Source of the DNA: Prorocentrum cordatum
Lineage: Eukaryota > Sar > Dinophyceae > Prorocentrales > Prorocentraceae
DNA: 64,000 nt
Reading direction: 5' to 3'
Assembly (NCBI GenBank): GCA_963575745.1
Contig: CAUYUJ010018556.1
Span: 102,260-166,259 of the forward strand
The position numbers and the translations under genes were made by a program. The notes beneath the pieces are model-generated. The model saw only the letters and a program-made list of their open reading frames with translations. It ran no database searches and had not been told where the DNA came from. Position 1 is the stretch's first letter. Each line of letters starts with the position of its first letter. Below are positions 21,060 through 31,042 of the stretch, piece after piece.

Positions 21060-21380
21060 ATGAGGCGGGAGATGAGGCGAGAGCAGGAGCAGGAGGAGCA
21101 GCTGCAGAAGTAGAAGGTGAAGGAGGAGGAGGAGAGGAAGGAGGAGGACCCTCCTCCTCATCTCCCTCCTCCTTCTGATCCTCCTGCGTCTCTTCTATTC
21201 CTCCTCCCTCTCCCTCCTCCTCCTCCTCCTCCTCCTCCTCCCCCTCCTCGCCCTGCCCCTTCATTCTCCCCCTCCTCCTCATCCTCCTCCGCCTCATCCC
21301 TCGTCCGTCTCCTCCGTCTCATCCTTCCCACCCTCCTCCTCATTCCCATCCTCCTCTTTCTCATCCTCCTCCTCCTCGGG
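20828..21380 (-). other. Intron with (GGA)n and (TCC)n arms
   Basis: Between exon-like segments. On the plus strand, GGA/GCA-rich sequence (20873-21150) is followed by CCT/TCC-rich sequence (21150-21375). The pre-mRNA could therefore fold back on itself over roughly 200 nt. Long Glu-, Leu-, Ser- and Arg-rich frames through it are artefacts. Confidence 0.6.
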
Positions 21381-21512
21381 TCCTCGGGGATCCCCGTGAG
21401 TTGCTCGCCCAGCCCGCCAGCCCCGTACTCGTGGAGCCGTTCCTTGGCCTGGTACGCCTGCTCCAGCCTGTCCGCCGCCATGTTCCCGAGCATGATTCCA
21501 ACCGCCTGCGAG
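21381..21512 (-). CDS. Internal exon: helical segment
   Basis: After a CTCGCAG acceptor near 21513 the frame reads AVGIMLGNMAADRLEQAY, then QAKERLHEYGAGGLGEQLTG. It ends just before an AGG-repeat run. It is flanked on both sides by trinucleotide-repeat introns. Family unknown; placed in this gene by strand and position. Confidence 0.45.
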
Positions 21513-21784
21513 CGTGCGAGGGGGCGGCCCGTTCAACCGTCGTCGTTGTCATCGTCGTGCTCCACGTACGCGGCCCTCCCCCGATCCACATCCTAACCCC
21601 GAGTAGTCGTCGCTCATTCATCCTATCAATACCGCGCCCTTGTCTTCTCATACTCTGTCGGTGGTCATCGCTCTCTTCCTGGCATCAGGTTTCTCATTTC
21701 TCATCTTCCTCTTCCTCGTGTTCCTCGTCGTCCTCCTCCTCATCATCCTCCCCCCTCCTCCTCCTGCTCGTCTGATGGTGTCTC

Positions 21785-21930
21785 CTCGTCCTGTGCATCC
21801 TCGCTTGAAGACGGAGGTGGTGAACGCACGGGGCCGAAGGGTTCAGACGGCACACGAGCTGCGTTGCAGTAATGCATTGGGCACAGCGCTGCGGGAACTG
21901 TACAGCCAGGCCGCATCGTCTCTCGTTGAC
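21785..21930 (-). CDS. Internal exon with Cys/His cluster (tentative)
   Basis: The minus-strand frame reads RETMRPGCTVPAALCPMHYC, then NAARVPSEPFGPVRSPPP and an acidic tail. The spacing C-x6-C-x2-H-x-C could bind zinc. It is bounded by GGA-rich sequence on both sides. The limits are approximate. Confidence 0.35.
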
Positions 21931-22074
21931 CTTGACATTTCCTCCCCTCTTCCTCCCCCTTCCTCCCCCCTTCTCTCTCCAGTCCTCCTCCAGTAAGTGC
22001 GCAGCTGCGCGGGCTGCCAGGCTCGAGTGCTATCACGCGAGCGTTTCGGCACTACACCAGCAGCGATCATTGCA

Positions 22075-23395
22075 TCACTCGGGCTGGCTTGCTGGGGAAG
22101 CTGGCGGCGGCGAGATCGCCTCGTACACGGCCGTGGGCAGCTTCTCTGTCTTGTCCTTCTTGTCCGTTTTGGGTTTCTTCCTCTGCGGCGTCTCGGGCGG
22201 TTCCTCCACGGGCAGGGGCTCAGGACTCGCCGCGCCGCGACCGTGCTCGATCCACGATCCAGATCCCGAAGCCTGCTCGCTGCCATCGACGACCTTCGGT
22301 GGAATCGGAGCCCCAGGCAGCAAGTGCCTGTAGGGGTCCGCGTCGGAGACGATGGTGTCATCGTCGACGGGCGTGGCCTCGGCGGTCGCCGCCGCTGGGC
22401 GCTTCAGGGCGGCCTTGGGCGCTATCAGCTTCGCCTTCATGTCGCGGCACTGGTCCCTGGTGAGGTCGCCTTCGGCGTACTTCTTCGCTAAGCCGTTCAT
22501 CCACTTCACGGCGTTCTTCTCCGCGGTGGCATCGTCGTCATCAGAGTTCGTTTTGAAGAGGTCGATGTTGACCATCACGACCTGCGGGTGCCCGTCGTGC
22601 TTCATGCAGATCAGCCTCTCCTTGCTCTTGCCTGCTGGCTGGTTCCATCGGCCGTACACTCTCACGCGCTCCCCATCTTTGTGAATCAGCGCGTGGGCTA
22701 AAGCCAATGTGGGCGCACTCGTCGTTGATGATGCATCGCCCGCTGCAGCAGCTTTAGCAGTTGCTTTTGCCTTGCCCTTCGGTGCTGGTGCTTGCCACGC
22801 CTTGACCGTCGTCTGGGGCACCTTCCACGTCGTACCATCGCCCCAGACTGCCTCCATTTGATCGTAAGGTCCAGCTTTCTCTGGCACTCTCATCTCTACG
22901 CAGTCTTCTCCGTGGTCAGACTTCTTCGCTCCGACCTTGCGGCGGCATGCACGGCACGTGTCTGCGTCATAGGCGTAGGTCCATATGGCGTCGTCGTTGT
23001 GTGATGGCTTCTTGGTCGCAGGCCGTTTCATGACACCTGCACCGTCTGTGTCGTCATTGTCGGTGTCTTCTTCACCGTCTGTATCGTCATTTTCTTCTTC
23101 GTCTTCCTCGAACTGGTCGGCGTCTTCTTCTTCACCGTTCTCGTTGCCGTGGTCGTCGTCCTCCGACTTGGTAGTGTTCACCAGGTCCAGCTTTTGAAAC
23201 CAAATGGGGACGTTGTCCTTTCTGTTGCTGTACTGGGCACAGTGCCGCAGCATGATGCGAAGCCTCTTCGTGCAGGTGTCGATCCAATCGTGCTTCTCCT
23301 GGCGGTTCTTGAAGACCAACGGCGTTTTGGCGGCCTCCCTCAAGGTGTGTTCGATGTCCTTCTTCTTGACCGTGAAGGTGCAGCGCTCCTGCTGT
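22075..23395 (-). CDS. Large central exon, Cys-rich and acidic, unknown function
   Basis: Reads from a CACTACAG acceptor (about 23396) as QERCTFTVKKKDIEHTLREA through about 440 codons to TGA at 22075. An N-terminal helical domain with WIDTCTKRLRIMLRHCAQY is followed by an acidic tract (GEEEDADQFEEDEEEN). A candidate zinc site, DTCRACRRKVGAKKSDHGEDC, comes next. The C-terminal Pro/Lys-rich tail has a basic, nuclear-signal-like QRKKPKTDKKDK. If this stop is real, either the downstream segments form another gene or an intron before 22075 bypasses it. No enzymatic motif is seen. The frame's length and even codon use make it a strong coding call. Confidence 0.7.
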
Positions 23396-23399
23396 AGTG

Positions 23400-23752
23400 T
23401 GTCTCAAAATCCCCCCACCTCCTCCCCTCCCTCCTCCTCCTCCTCCTCCTCCTCCTACTCCTCCTCCTCCTACTCCTACTCCTCCTCCCCTCTCTGCTTC
23501 CTCATCTTACCATCCCTTGCTGCCGTAGTCCTCGTCGTATTTCTCGTCGGCTCCCTCCGCCAACTCCTCCTCCACCGCCTCCCCCCTTTCGCCGTAGCTC
23601 GTCGACCTCCTCGTTTCTTGCTGCATCCCCACCTCCTCCCAATCCGTGTCTCGACCCTGCCCCGTCAGACAGGGGAAGGTCGAATGACCCTCGCCCCCCA
23701 CCCTCATACGAGGGGGAGGGCGAGGGATCAGCAGTGGGAGGTGGATGAAGTG
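23400..23752 (-). other. Intron, GGA-rich, with a hairpin
   Basis: Minus-strand GGA-repeat sequence (23400-23500) and a strong hairpin at 23688-23727 (CCCTCGCCC...GGGCGAGGG with a 4-nt loop). The acidic frame at 23510-23640 might be a small extra exon. Confidence 0.4.
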
Positions 23753-23910
23753 GGCATTGGTTGCCAAGGCTCCGCGTAGATCGCTCTGAGCAGCTCAGCG
23801 TTGTTGCTGATGTTGTGGCGGGATATGCCGTTGGCCTTCGACCATTTGATGAAGTCGAGGGAGGTCGCCGCCGTCGCCACGGATTCTAGAATCTCGCGGA
23901 TGTCTGACAT
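23753..23910 (-). CDS. First exon: SAP-like N-terminus, preceded by a leader relic
   Basis: The ATG at 23910 is the first after the spliced-leader relic, 9 nt upstream. The exon encodes MSDIREILESVATAATSLDF, then IKWSKANGISRHNISNNAEL and LRAIYAEPW, a short helical module similar in outline to a SAP domain. The probable donor is the GC in CCTTG|GCAACC. The gene would continue at 23395. The leader relic implies that the 5' end passed through an mRNA stage, yet downstream segments have introns. These would then have been gained later, consistent with the introner found downstream. Confidence 0.6.
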
Positions 23911-23918
23911 CCTGAAAA

Positions 23919-23936
23919 CGAGCCAAAACGGCTACA
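23919..23936 (-). other. Second spliced-leader relic (one substitution in the core)
   Basis: On the minus strand GTAGCCGTTTTGGCTC (23935-23920) matches 15 of 16 leader-core bases; A is replaced by G in the fifth position of AGCCA. The ATG lies 9 nt downstream. Confidence 0.8.
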
Positions 23937-24335
23937 TTACAGCACTTAACGCGGGGACGGGTGAAGAGGGGGATGATCCAGGAGGATGAGACTGATGAGG
24001 ACGATGGCGAGGAGATAGATCGCATCATCATCGGAAGCTCTACCAATATAGCGGAGGAGGTACCCTGGCCATAACAAAAAGATGGTGGTGTCACCATCTT
24101 GCACGGGGGCAGGGCTCAAGCTCGAGACTTCCTCGCAATTCATCTGTCGACCACACTCTCGCTCGAAACATCCATCACGATGATAATACACAGCAGGGGG
24201 ATGTCGAAGCTGATGCAAGGAGTCGGAGGAGGAAGGTGATGACTCGAGGAAGCATGTAGGGCACGAAGCGTGTGAGGTCCGTCCCAGGTTTATCCTCCTC
24301 CTTCTGCGCCTCCTCCTCCTCCTCCTCCTCCTACT

Positions 24336-24341
24336 CATCAG

Positions 24342-24388
<47 letters not shown>

Positions 24389-24448
24389 CCATCACCATCA
24401 TCATCATCATCAGCATCATCAGCATCATCAGCATCACCAGCATCATCG

Positions 24449-24490
<42 letters not shown>

Positions 24491-24495
24491 CCCTC
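24336..24495. repeat. (ATC)n microsatellite
   Basis: About 50 ATC units with CAGCATCAT/CACCATCAC variants, giving poly-Ser, poly-Asp or poly-Met frames. CGCTCGAGACTTCYT-type motifs flank it at about 24125 and 24645. Confidence 0.93.
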
Positions 24496-24499
24496 CCCT

Positions 24500-24900
24500 G
24501 CCCCCCCTCCTCCTCCTCCTCCTCCTCCTCCTCCTCCTCCTCCTCCTCCTCCCTCCCTCCTCCTCCTCCTCCTCCTCCTCCTCCTCCTCCTCCCGCTGGA
24601 CATTGCAAACATGAAGCGGGAACCCCCTATCAAGATGAAGCACCGCTCGAGACTTCTTGCAATTTTCTGGCGGGCGACGCTTTCGCTCCAGACATCCTCA
24701 ACTGCGTTCCCCTACTTCACCCGTCCTCTCCTCCTACCTCCTCCTCCTCCTCCTCCTCCTCCTCCTCCTCCTCCTCCTGTACCTTCCCCGCTCCATCCTC
24801 CTCCCCCCCCTCCTCCTCCTCCATCCACTCCCCTCCTCCTCCTCCTCCTCCTCCTCCTCCTCCTCCTCCTCCTCTTCTCCTCCTCCTCCTCCTCCTCATC
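24500..24900. repeat. (CCT)n microsatellite cluster
   Basis: Several runs of CCT (24508-24595, 24735-24780, 24830-24900) interrupted by short unique sequence. Minus-strand introns of the exon-island gene to the right probably end here. Confidence 0.85.
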
Positions 24901-25040
24901 TTCCTCGTGTTCTTCCACCCCCGCCAGAGCCGCCTTCGGATCATTGTCCGTCGCGACGGGCGGCGGCGGCGGCTGCAGCGGCTCGAGGTCGGATTCGATC
25001 TCGATCGCGGCAGCCTTCGGAGGCGGGGGGTCCAAGCCAC
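24893..25040 (-). CDS. Exon island 4: Pro/Glu-rich segment (tentative)
   Basis: The minus-strand frame reads DPPPPKAAAIEIESDLEPLQ, then PPPPPVATDNDPKAALAGVEE and acidic residues before a (GGA)n run. The unique sequence between repeat blocks and its amino-acid variety suggest an exon. No domain is recognised. Confidence 0.35.
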
Positions 25041-25272
25041 TGCCGTCGTCGTCACGACCTCGTTGTGGGAGGGCAGAGGGTGAAGAGAAGGAAGAGGAAG
25101 ACGAGGAGTAGGAGTAAAGGGGAAGCGGAGAAAGACGAAGGAGGATAATTAAGGAGGAGGAAGAGGAGGAGGACTAGGGAAGGGGAGGGCGGGAAGAACG
25201 AGGAGGGGAAGGGGGTCCTCCTCCTACTCTTCCTCCACCCTCCACCCACCTCATCCACCTCCCTCCTGCATA

Positions 25273-25385
25273 CGGCGGCGGGCACGTTTCGGGCAGGTTT
25301 CGGGCAGGTATCGGGCAGGTCTCGGGCAGATGTCTCGACCTGCCCGAGACATGCCCGAAACCTGCCCGAAACATGCCCGCCGCCG
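25273..25385. other. Palindrome built from the 11-bp CTGCCCGNNAC repeat
   Basis: The left arm, four or five GGGCAGGTNTC units (25278-25330), is followed by the same unit in reverse complement (25336-25382, GACCTGCCCGAGAC and onward). The spacer is only about 6 nt (ATGTCT). Both ends read CGGCGG/CCGCCG. The whole 113 bp can form one long hairpin with few mismatches. Confidence 0.85.
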
Positions 25386-25719
25386 TCGAACCGACATTGA
25401 GCCCTTGCCCGCCTGCGACGGGCCGTCCACCTCCGTGGGCGGGGCGGCCACCAGGGTGGCGATGGCGTCCTCGGGACGACGGGGACGTCATCGGGGGAGT
25501 GGGACTCCTCCTCCTCCTCCTCCTCCTCCTCCTCCTCCTCCTCCACCTCCACCCCCTAGGGCCACCTCCCCTCCTCCTCCTCTTCCTCCTCTTCTTCCTC
25601 CTCCTCCTCCTCCTCCCTCTTCTCCTCCTTGTTCTCCTCCTCGTGAGGGTGTGTAGGGTTATGTTGCATAGAGGGTCCTCACCAGAAGCCAGCGTCTCGA
25701 CCGCGTCCTCACACACACA

Positions 25720-26110
25720 CACATGGAGGAGGAGGAGGAGGAGGAGGAGGAGGAGGAGGGGGAGGAGGAGGTTGATGAGGATCGATGTGGGAAACCAGCA
25801 CGAAGGATACAGGGGTCCTCTTTCGCTGGCGGTGGCACCTTCGGGAACGGCTTCATATACACGGGGAGGGCGCGGTAGCCAGCCGAAGAAGGAGATGAGG
25901 ATGGAGGCTGAAAGAATGGAGGACGAGGAAGATGAGGATGAAGAGGATGATGATGATGATGATGATGATGAGGAGGAGGAGGAGGAGGAGGAGGTCGTGG
26001 AGCAGCTGGAGGATGAGAAGGATCAGGATGGGAGGTTGACGATCGAGGAGGACGATGAGGAGGAAAAGGAGGAAGAGGAGGAGGAGGAGGGAATGAGGAG
26101 GAGGAATATG
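25720..26110. repeat. (GGA)n and (GAT)n microsatellites
   Basis: Runs of GGA at 25725-25770 and 25975-25995, (GAT)n at 25945-25970, and further GGA at 26055-26100. CCT-rich sequence at 26280-26395 supplies the complementary arm, the foldback arrangement also seen at 20.8-21.4 kb. Confidence 0.8.
25780..25875 (-). CDS. Exon island 2: short coding segment (tentative)
   Basis: The minus-strand frame AGYRALPVYMKPFPKVPPPA, then KEDPCILRAGFPH, lies between a GGA-rich block and a CTC-repeat block. It is probably an exon of a minus-strand gene whose introns consist of trinucleotide repeats. Confidence 0.35.
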
Positions 26111-26144
26111 ATGAATGAGGAACATGAGAGGGGTGGGCACCTTC

Positions 26145-26285
26145 GGCTGAAGAGCGCCAGGGTGCATTTTGGCGTCGGGTTCGGCGTCGGGTTCGGCGGG
26201 GTCGGCCGAGTCGGCCATCTTTGGGGCCAGCGGCTGCGGCGTGCACGCGCGGGCATCGCACCACATCTGCTGTGCTACTCTTCCT
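26145..26285 (-). CDS. Exon island 1: short coding segment (tentative)
   Basis: The minus-strand frame reads MWCDARACTPQPLAPKMADS, then ADPAEPDAEPDAKMHPGALQ and PKVPTP. It includes an imperfect repeat (EPDAEPDAK). It is flanked by CCT/GGA-rich DNA. A further short frame at 26395-26530 (YSPQHGSVFASSSMYRTRRK) may be the preceding exon. Product unknown. Confidence 0.35.
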
Positions 26286-26639
26286 TCTCCTCCTCCTTCT
26301 CCTTCTGTTTCTCATTATCCTCCTCCTCTTCCTCCCCCGATCCTCTTCCTGGGTTCTCCTCTTCCTCCTCCTCCTTCTCCTCCTCCTCCTCCGCCTTCTT
26401 CCTTTTCGAATCTCAATCGCCTTCCTCCTGGCGTTCTTGCGTCGAGTTCGATACATCGAGCTCGACGCGAAAACGCTGCCGTGTTGGGGGGAGTAGCACG
26501 AGAGACGCATTCTCCTTCTTCTGCTCGTCTCACCTTCATATATCCTTAGGCTTCTCCTCATCCTTCCCTCCCTGCTCTCTTTTAAAGAAGACGAATCGTT
26601 GGAATACCATTGTGCAGTCGTATAAACATGAAAACTGAA

Positions 26640-26725
26640 ATTTTCAAAAAAAAAAATTGAAAAAAACGCGGTTTCAAAATTTCTGAAATTTTGGACCTCT
26701 GGGTTATTCCCCTGGGCCCCCTGGG
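26640..26725. repeat. A/T-rich block with GACCTCTGGG motif, copy 2
   Basis: The plus strand carries A-runs, CAAAATTTCTGAAATTTTGG and CCTCTGGGTTATTCCC. It is the inverted counterpart of 9797-9905. Confidence 0.6.
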
Positions 26726-26935
26726 TCCCTCACTCCACTTCGCTCGTCCATAGGAGGCCTCCGGATGGAGGTCTTCGCATTTTCGTCAATCGCTGGAGCT
26801 CGATCCGCTGGCCACGCCATCGCCTCGGCCGCGACCGCGGCCACGGCCGCGGCCGCGAGCGCCGCCGCGACCCCGCCCTCGGGCCCCGGCAGGCGGAGGT
26901 GCTGCAGCATCAGCAGCTGCGCCGCCGCCATCGCC
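26725..26935 (-). CDS. Short Ala-rich ORF (tentative)
   Basis: The minus-strand frame MAAAQLLMLQHLRLPGPEGG, then an Ala/Val-rich helix and WPADRAPAIDENAKTS, ends close to the GACCTCTGGG repeat. It may be the coding remnant of the dispersed element that carries that repeat. Function unknown. Confidence 0.3.
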
Positions 26936-27144
26936 TTCTCGGGTCGGGGGGATGGGAGAGGGAGCGTGCTGTTTCACAGTGCATCTTCGAGTCAACGTGG
27001 GCGGATAACTTACCCGTGCCAGGAACGCAGCCTCCATGCTCTGATTTTTCCCTGGGATGGCCCCATTAGGCCTTAGCTGCCCCGCCCAGTGCCCCTGTCC
27101 AGGTCCAGCCCAGGGGCCCTCACGCTCCCTCTTTGTTTTGTTTT

Positions 27145-27147
<3 letters not shown>

Positions 27148-27233
<86 letters not shown>
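27148..27233. repeat. (CT)n microsatellite
   Basis: About 43 uninterrupted CT units, followed by degenerate CTCTTTCTCTCTATC. 27250-28360 is C/T- or GGA-rich, with (GGA)n at 27662-27795 and proline/glycine frames but no supportable gene. Confidence 0.95.
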
Positions 27234-27242
<9 letters not shown>

Positions 27243-28368
27243 ATCTTTCCCTCTCTGTCTCTCCTCACCACGCAACCTCAGGTCACTCAGGTCTACCTCC
27301 TCCTGGAGCCTCCCGCCTCCTCCCTCCTCCCTCCCACGTGTTCCTGCTCGGTGCCCTCATCCGACAGTCCTCTCCGCCCTGACTTTACTCGACTCCTGGA
27401 GGTGAGGGGGAGGGGCCAATCGGCTCGGCGCCCCGCGGAGCTCGACGGTCGCCGCGGCCGCCGACGGGGGGGGGGGCCAAGTCAAGACCAGTAGCAAGCG
27501 GCAAGCGACAGGATCACACTCCTCAGAGCTCTCGTCGCCCTCGCCCCCCAGACCCGAACGCCGACTGGTCTGGACGCGCGCGCAGCCCGACATCCCCATC
27601 GGCATGGACAGGCCCCCTCGGGGCCCCCTCAGAGCTCTCCGCGCTACCAGCCCCAGCATTGGCGAGGAGGAGGAGGAGGAGAGGAGGAGGAGGACCTGAG
27701 GAGGAGGCTCGGAGGTGGAGGAGGAAGAAGGACGGAGGACGATGACCGAGGAGGAGGAGGAGGAGGAGGAGGAGGAGGAGGAGGAGGGGGAGGAGGACGA
27801 CGAGGAGAAGTGAGGAGTAGCACGAGGAGGGGGGATGACTCGGCTTCGGCTGCTGGCGCAGCTCCCCCAGCCAGCGGCGGCAGCAGCGGCGCGGCCGCCG
27901 CGGCCACCGCGACCGCGAACGCGGCCCCCGCCGCCAGGTGCCTCGCCGTGGCCAGGTGCCGCCGCAGCCCTGCCAACGGGGCGGGCGCCGCCGCGGCCTC
28001 GTCCTCGACCGCCTCGACTCCGGCAGGCGGGCGCGGCGGGGGGGGCAGCGGCCGGCGGGGGGGGGATTTCCGAAGACGGGGTCAAAGCTCGCCAAGATCA
28101 AGAGGCTCAATGTCAGATGTGGGACCCGCGGGGGCTGCAACTGGTAGAAGGAAGGGGAAGAGCAGCAGAGCAGCAATGAGCAGAAGGCAGGAGCCCAGGA
28201 GTCCAGGAGTCCAGGAGTCCAGGAAGAGGGACGAGGTGGAGGGGGCCAAGAGAGAATCTTGGCAAGCCGGCATGGAGCAACGAGGAGGAAAAGGGTTGAG
28301 GATTGAGGAAGTTGGTTGAGGGGTAAAGGATACTGTAAGACTGGATGAGGGGAGTAGTTTGGTTTGCT

Positions 28369-29684
28369 TTATGGCATCCCGTCCTCTGCTGCTGCTGCAG
28401 CTGCCGCGCGCTCTGCGCCCAGCTCGTCGTCGGTTCTGATGGTGTTCTTCGGGGGGATATCTGTGGGCATGTGCTTCTGCAGCTCCTCGAGCGCTGGCGT
28501 GGTATCCAAGGCCTTGTCCATCTGCACCTCGAAGTCCAGATGTTTCCACTGGCGGTCGAACTGGCTGTGCACGGAACACCACCAGATCGCTCGATGTAGC
28601 GCATCATTCTTGAACATTTGACCTGCCCCCAATATCCGCACGTACTTTGAACACCCACTAACTTTGTTCTTGCGGTGGAAAGGGCACCGCGCCTCATACG
28701 CGCCATAGCGCCCACCGCGCCACGCCCCTGGCGCCCTCAACTGGAGCCTGAAAGCCCCCCACACTTCATTGCGCATCACATCGGAAAGCATATCAGGGGC
28801 CTCATCCCTTACACGCGGGGGCCTCTCTGCAGGAACCGCAGGCCCAGGGTCATCTGGATCTTCGTTATCATCATCGGAACTACTCGAAGTACTGCTGCTG
28901 CTGCTACTCTGTTTTCTCGAGCTGCTTGAACTCCTCTTCGACGCGTCACCCGCGGACTCCTGGTCCAGGTCCAGCTCTGTGTACACGCGCAGTGTCTCGG
29001 GGTCTAGTTCGAAGCCCCCCTCTGCGTGGCCACGTGTAGGCCCACCTTCGCCGCCTGGGCCAGGTCCGCCGCCAGCGTCTCCGCCTGGACTCGAGGGCGG
29101 GGCAGGTGGGCCTGATGGGTCATCTTCGCCGCCGCCAGGTCCAGGTCCAGGTCCGCCCTGCCCTCCATCGTGGCCGCCGGGGTCTCCTCCTGGCGGGTCG
29201 CCCGGAGGATCAGGGCCTGGGTCTCCGCCGCCGTCTCCGCCCTCCAAGCTCGGCGGGGTAGTGGGTGCAATACTTTCAGAGGGTTGGTCAACCCAGTCGA
29301 GTTGAGGATTCTTCTTGTCCTTGCCTTCCTCGGACCCCGAGTTGGAGTCCGCGTGATTTCCCGAACTCGCCTCAAGCCACTTATCCACGTGATCGTCCAA
29401 GTCCAATCTGCGGGCACGCTTCTCTCCTCTGGGTTCATCCCCGATGGGCAGAGGCGCCCGCGGGGGGGGCCCATCCTGGCTGCCAATCTCCACGTCCACG
29501 CCCAAGTCCTCAATGGCATCCATGCGGCGGCGACCATGGCGGAGGCCAGGTAGCTCATCGTACTTCTCAGCCAGGAGCGCCTTGTAGTACTTGTCGGTAA
29601 CCGCATGATAGATAATGTCCAATCCTTTCTCGTAGTGCTCCTCTGGGACCCGACCGACTTTCAGAATTGCCCTCCTGGTTCCTC
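28369..29684 (-). CDS. Last exon of large dinoflagellate DDE-like gene: Ser/Pro/Gly linker and CHC-type zinc motif
   Basis: Read on the minus strand from a CCAG acceptor near 29685: ...VGRVPEEHYEKGLDIIYHAV, then TDKYYKALLAEKYDELPGLRH. A long Gly/Pro/Asp-rich disordered stretch follows, then a poly-Ser tract near 28890-28925. The ordered C-terminal module contains YEARCPFHRKNKVSGCSKYV and ALHRAIWWCSVHSQFDRQWK. From memory, a C-x2-H...C module followed by WW is the conserved end of a large dinoflagellate family. The stop is at 28369. It is the most intact part of this gene. Confidence 0.65.
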
Positions 29685-29865
29685 CTCTCCTCCATTCCTG
29701 CCACTCTTCCTCTGATCATTCGACCCCGTAGCCCACTGCCGCCGCCGTCGCCGCCGCGGCCCATGGCCCCACCCCCGACTCACATCCCCGTGGCCCCCTG
29801 GGGCCTGGGGCCCCTTGGGGCCGCGTAGGGCCGAGGATCGCCTGGCCCTTGGAATCTCACTCAAT

Positions 29866-31033
29866 TTAGTTTCGGCCCCGCGGGTCCTCGGACAGAAGGA
29901 GGCTCGCGAGGTACGACCGGCCAGGCTCCAGGGCACTGTACCAAACCTTATCACTGCCAGGCGTGTAGCCCTCTGGTATCGGCGGCGTGGTTCGGGTTCT
30001 TCTCTTGGGCGTGATCCACAGCCTCCACTCCCGCCCATCTGCTGCCAGACACTCCATCAGTTCGTATGTCGTGCGATCTTCGATGGGCAAGTCCTCTCGC
30101 ACGCTGAACAACGCCGGGGGCTCGGCGACGCGAGCGCACGAAACTGCAGACGCCCAGCCCTCCTTGGTCAGGGACCACGTGCCGCCATCGTCGTGCCGAA
30201 CGATTCCGCGGTCCAATAAGCGATCCAGAATGGCCTGCTGATGTGGCTGCGCTAAGTGGCCGCTCGAGGCGCCCGCGCGCGGGCGCGCGCCGCTGCCAAC
30301 CAAAGCGGATACAATCGAGCAAATGTCGGCGGCGCTGAAAGGCCCATCATCATGCAATGCGGGCACTGACCAGGCAGTAGATTTCCTCCAGGAATAAAAA
30401 GACTCCTTGAGCTCGGCTGAGCTGCCGTTGAGAAAATGGACAGCCGACACAGACACAGGACTATGGCTTGCAATCGTTGATGACAGCACAACCTCGCCAC
30501 CGCCCAACTGGATGGCGGGCGGGAGGAAATATATGGCCACTTCGTTATTGTTCACCTTTGTCCCAGCGGCTGGCGCGATGGGCACGGTCTTCTTCTGCCC
30601 GAGGTTCTTCCACGCGATTTCGAAGAATACTTTGCCTGTCGAGACAGCGGCTGCCCCGCCGTCGTCCACGTCCATGGCGAGATGCCCGCCTTCGTCCAAG
30701 TCATCAGTTTCCACCTTTGGGCGTTTGCTCCGCGGCTGCATCAAGAGCTCACCTAACTCTGATATTGGGAGGTTCGCTGCCTGGGCCGAATATATTTCTC
30801 TGGCGTGCGTTGAGGATGAGAAGTGGTTCTCCATGGCTCGCTTCATCACACGCTCATAGTGAACGCCCCTGTCAAGTATCGGCAGGTCCTGATTAATAAC
30901 TCTAGCCTGGTTGCGAGCAAACTTCTCCTTGAACTTTTCGTCAACCACGGCCTCGTTGAGCGTGGACCTGAACATATCTCTTACGCTTGTTCTGTATATA
31001 ACTTTGACCAATGCCACAGACAACTCAGTTGTT
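29866..31033 (-). CDS. Internal exon of the DDE-like gene
   Basis: About 390 codons, containing KVIYRTSVRDMFRSTLNEAV, HYERVMKRAMENHFSSSTHA and REIYSAQAANLP in its first third. A middle region has FFEIAWKNLGQKKTVPIAP, and the end is PEGYTPGSDKVWYSALEPGR then SYLASLLLSE. The stop at 29866 is 5 codons after a possible GA donor (GAG|GACCCG), so the exon likely ends near 29880 and splices to 29684. The 5' edge holds a 51-bp in-frame tandem duplication (GTGGCATTGGTCAAAGTT twice, about 31015-31075). At that edge the frame no longer matches the upstream exon. Confidence 0.65.
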
Positions 31034-31042
31034 TTGTCACAG

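Noticed and set aside
24272-25111. Poly-Ser/poly-Leu ORFs
   Set aside because: Translations of (ATC)n and (CCT)n microsatellites.
27089-27494. Ser-Leu repeat ORFs
   Set aside because: Translations of (CT)n.
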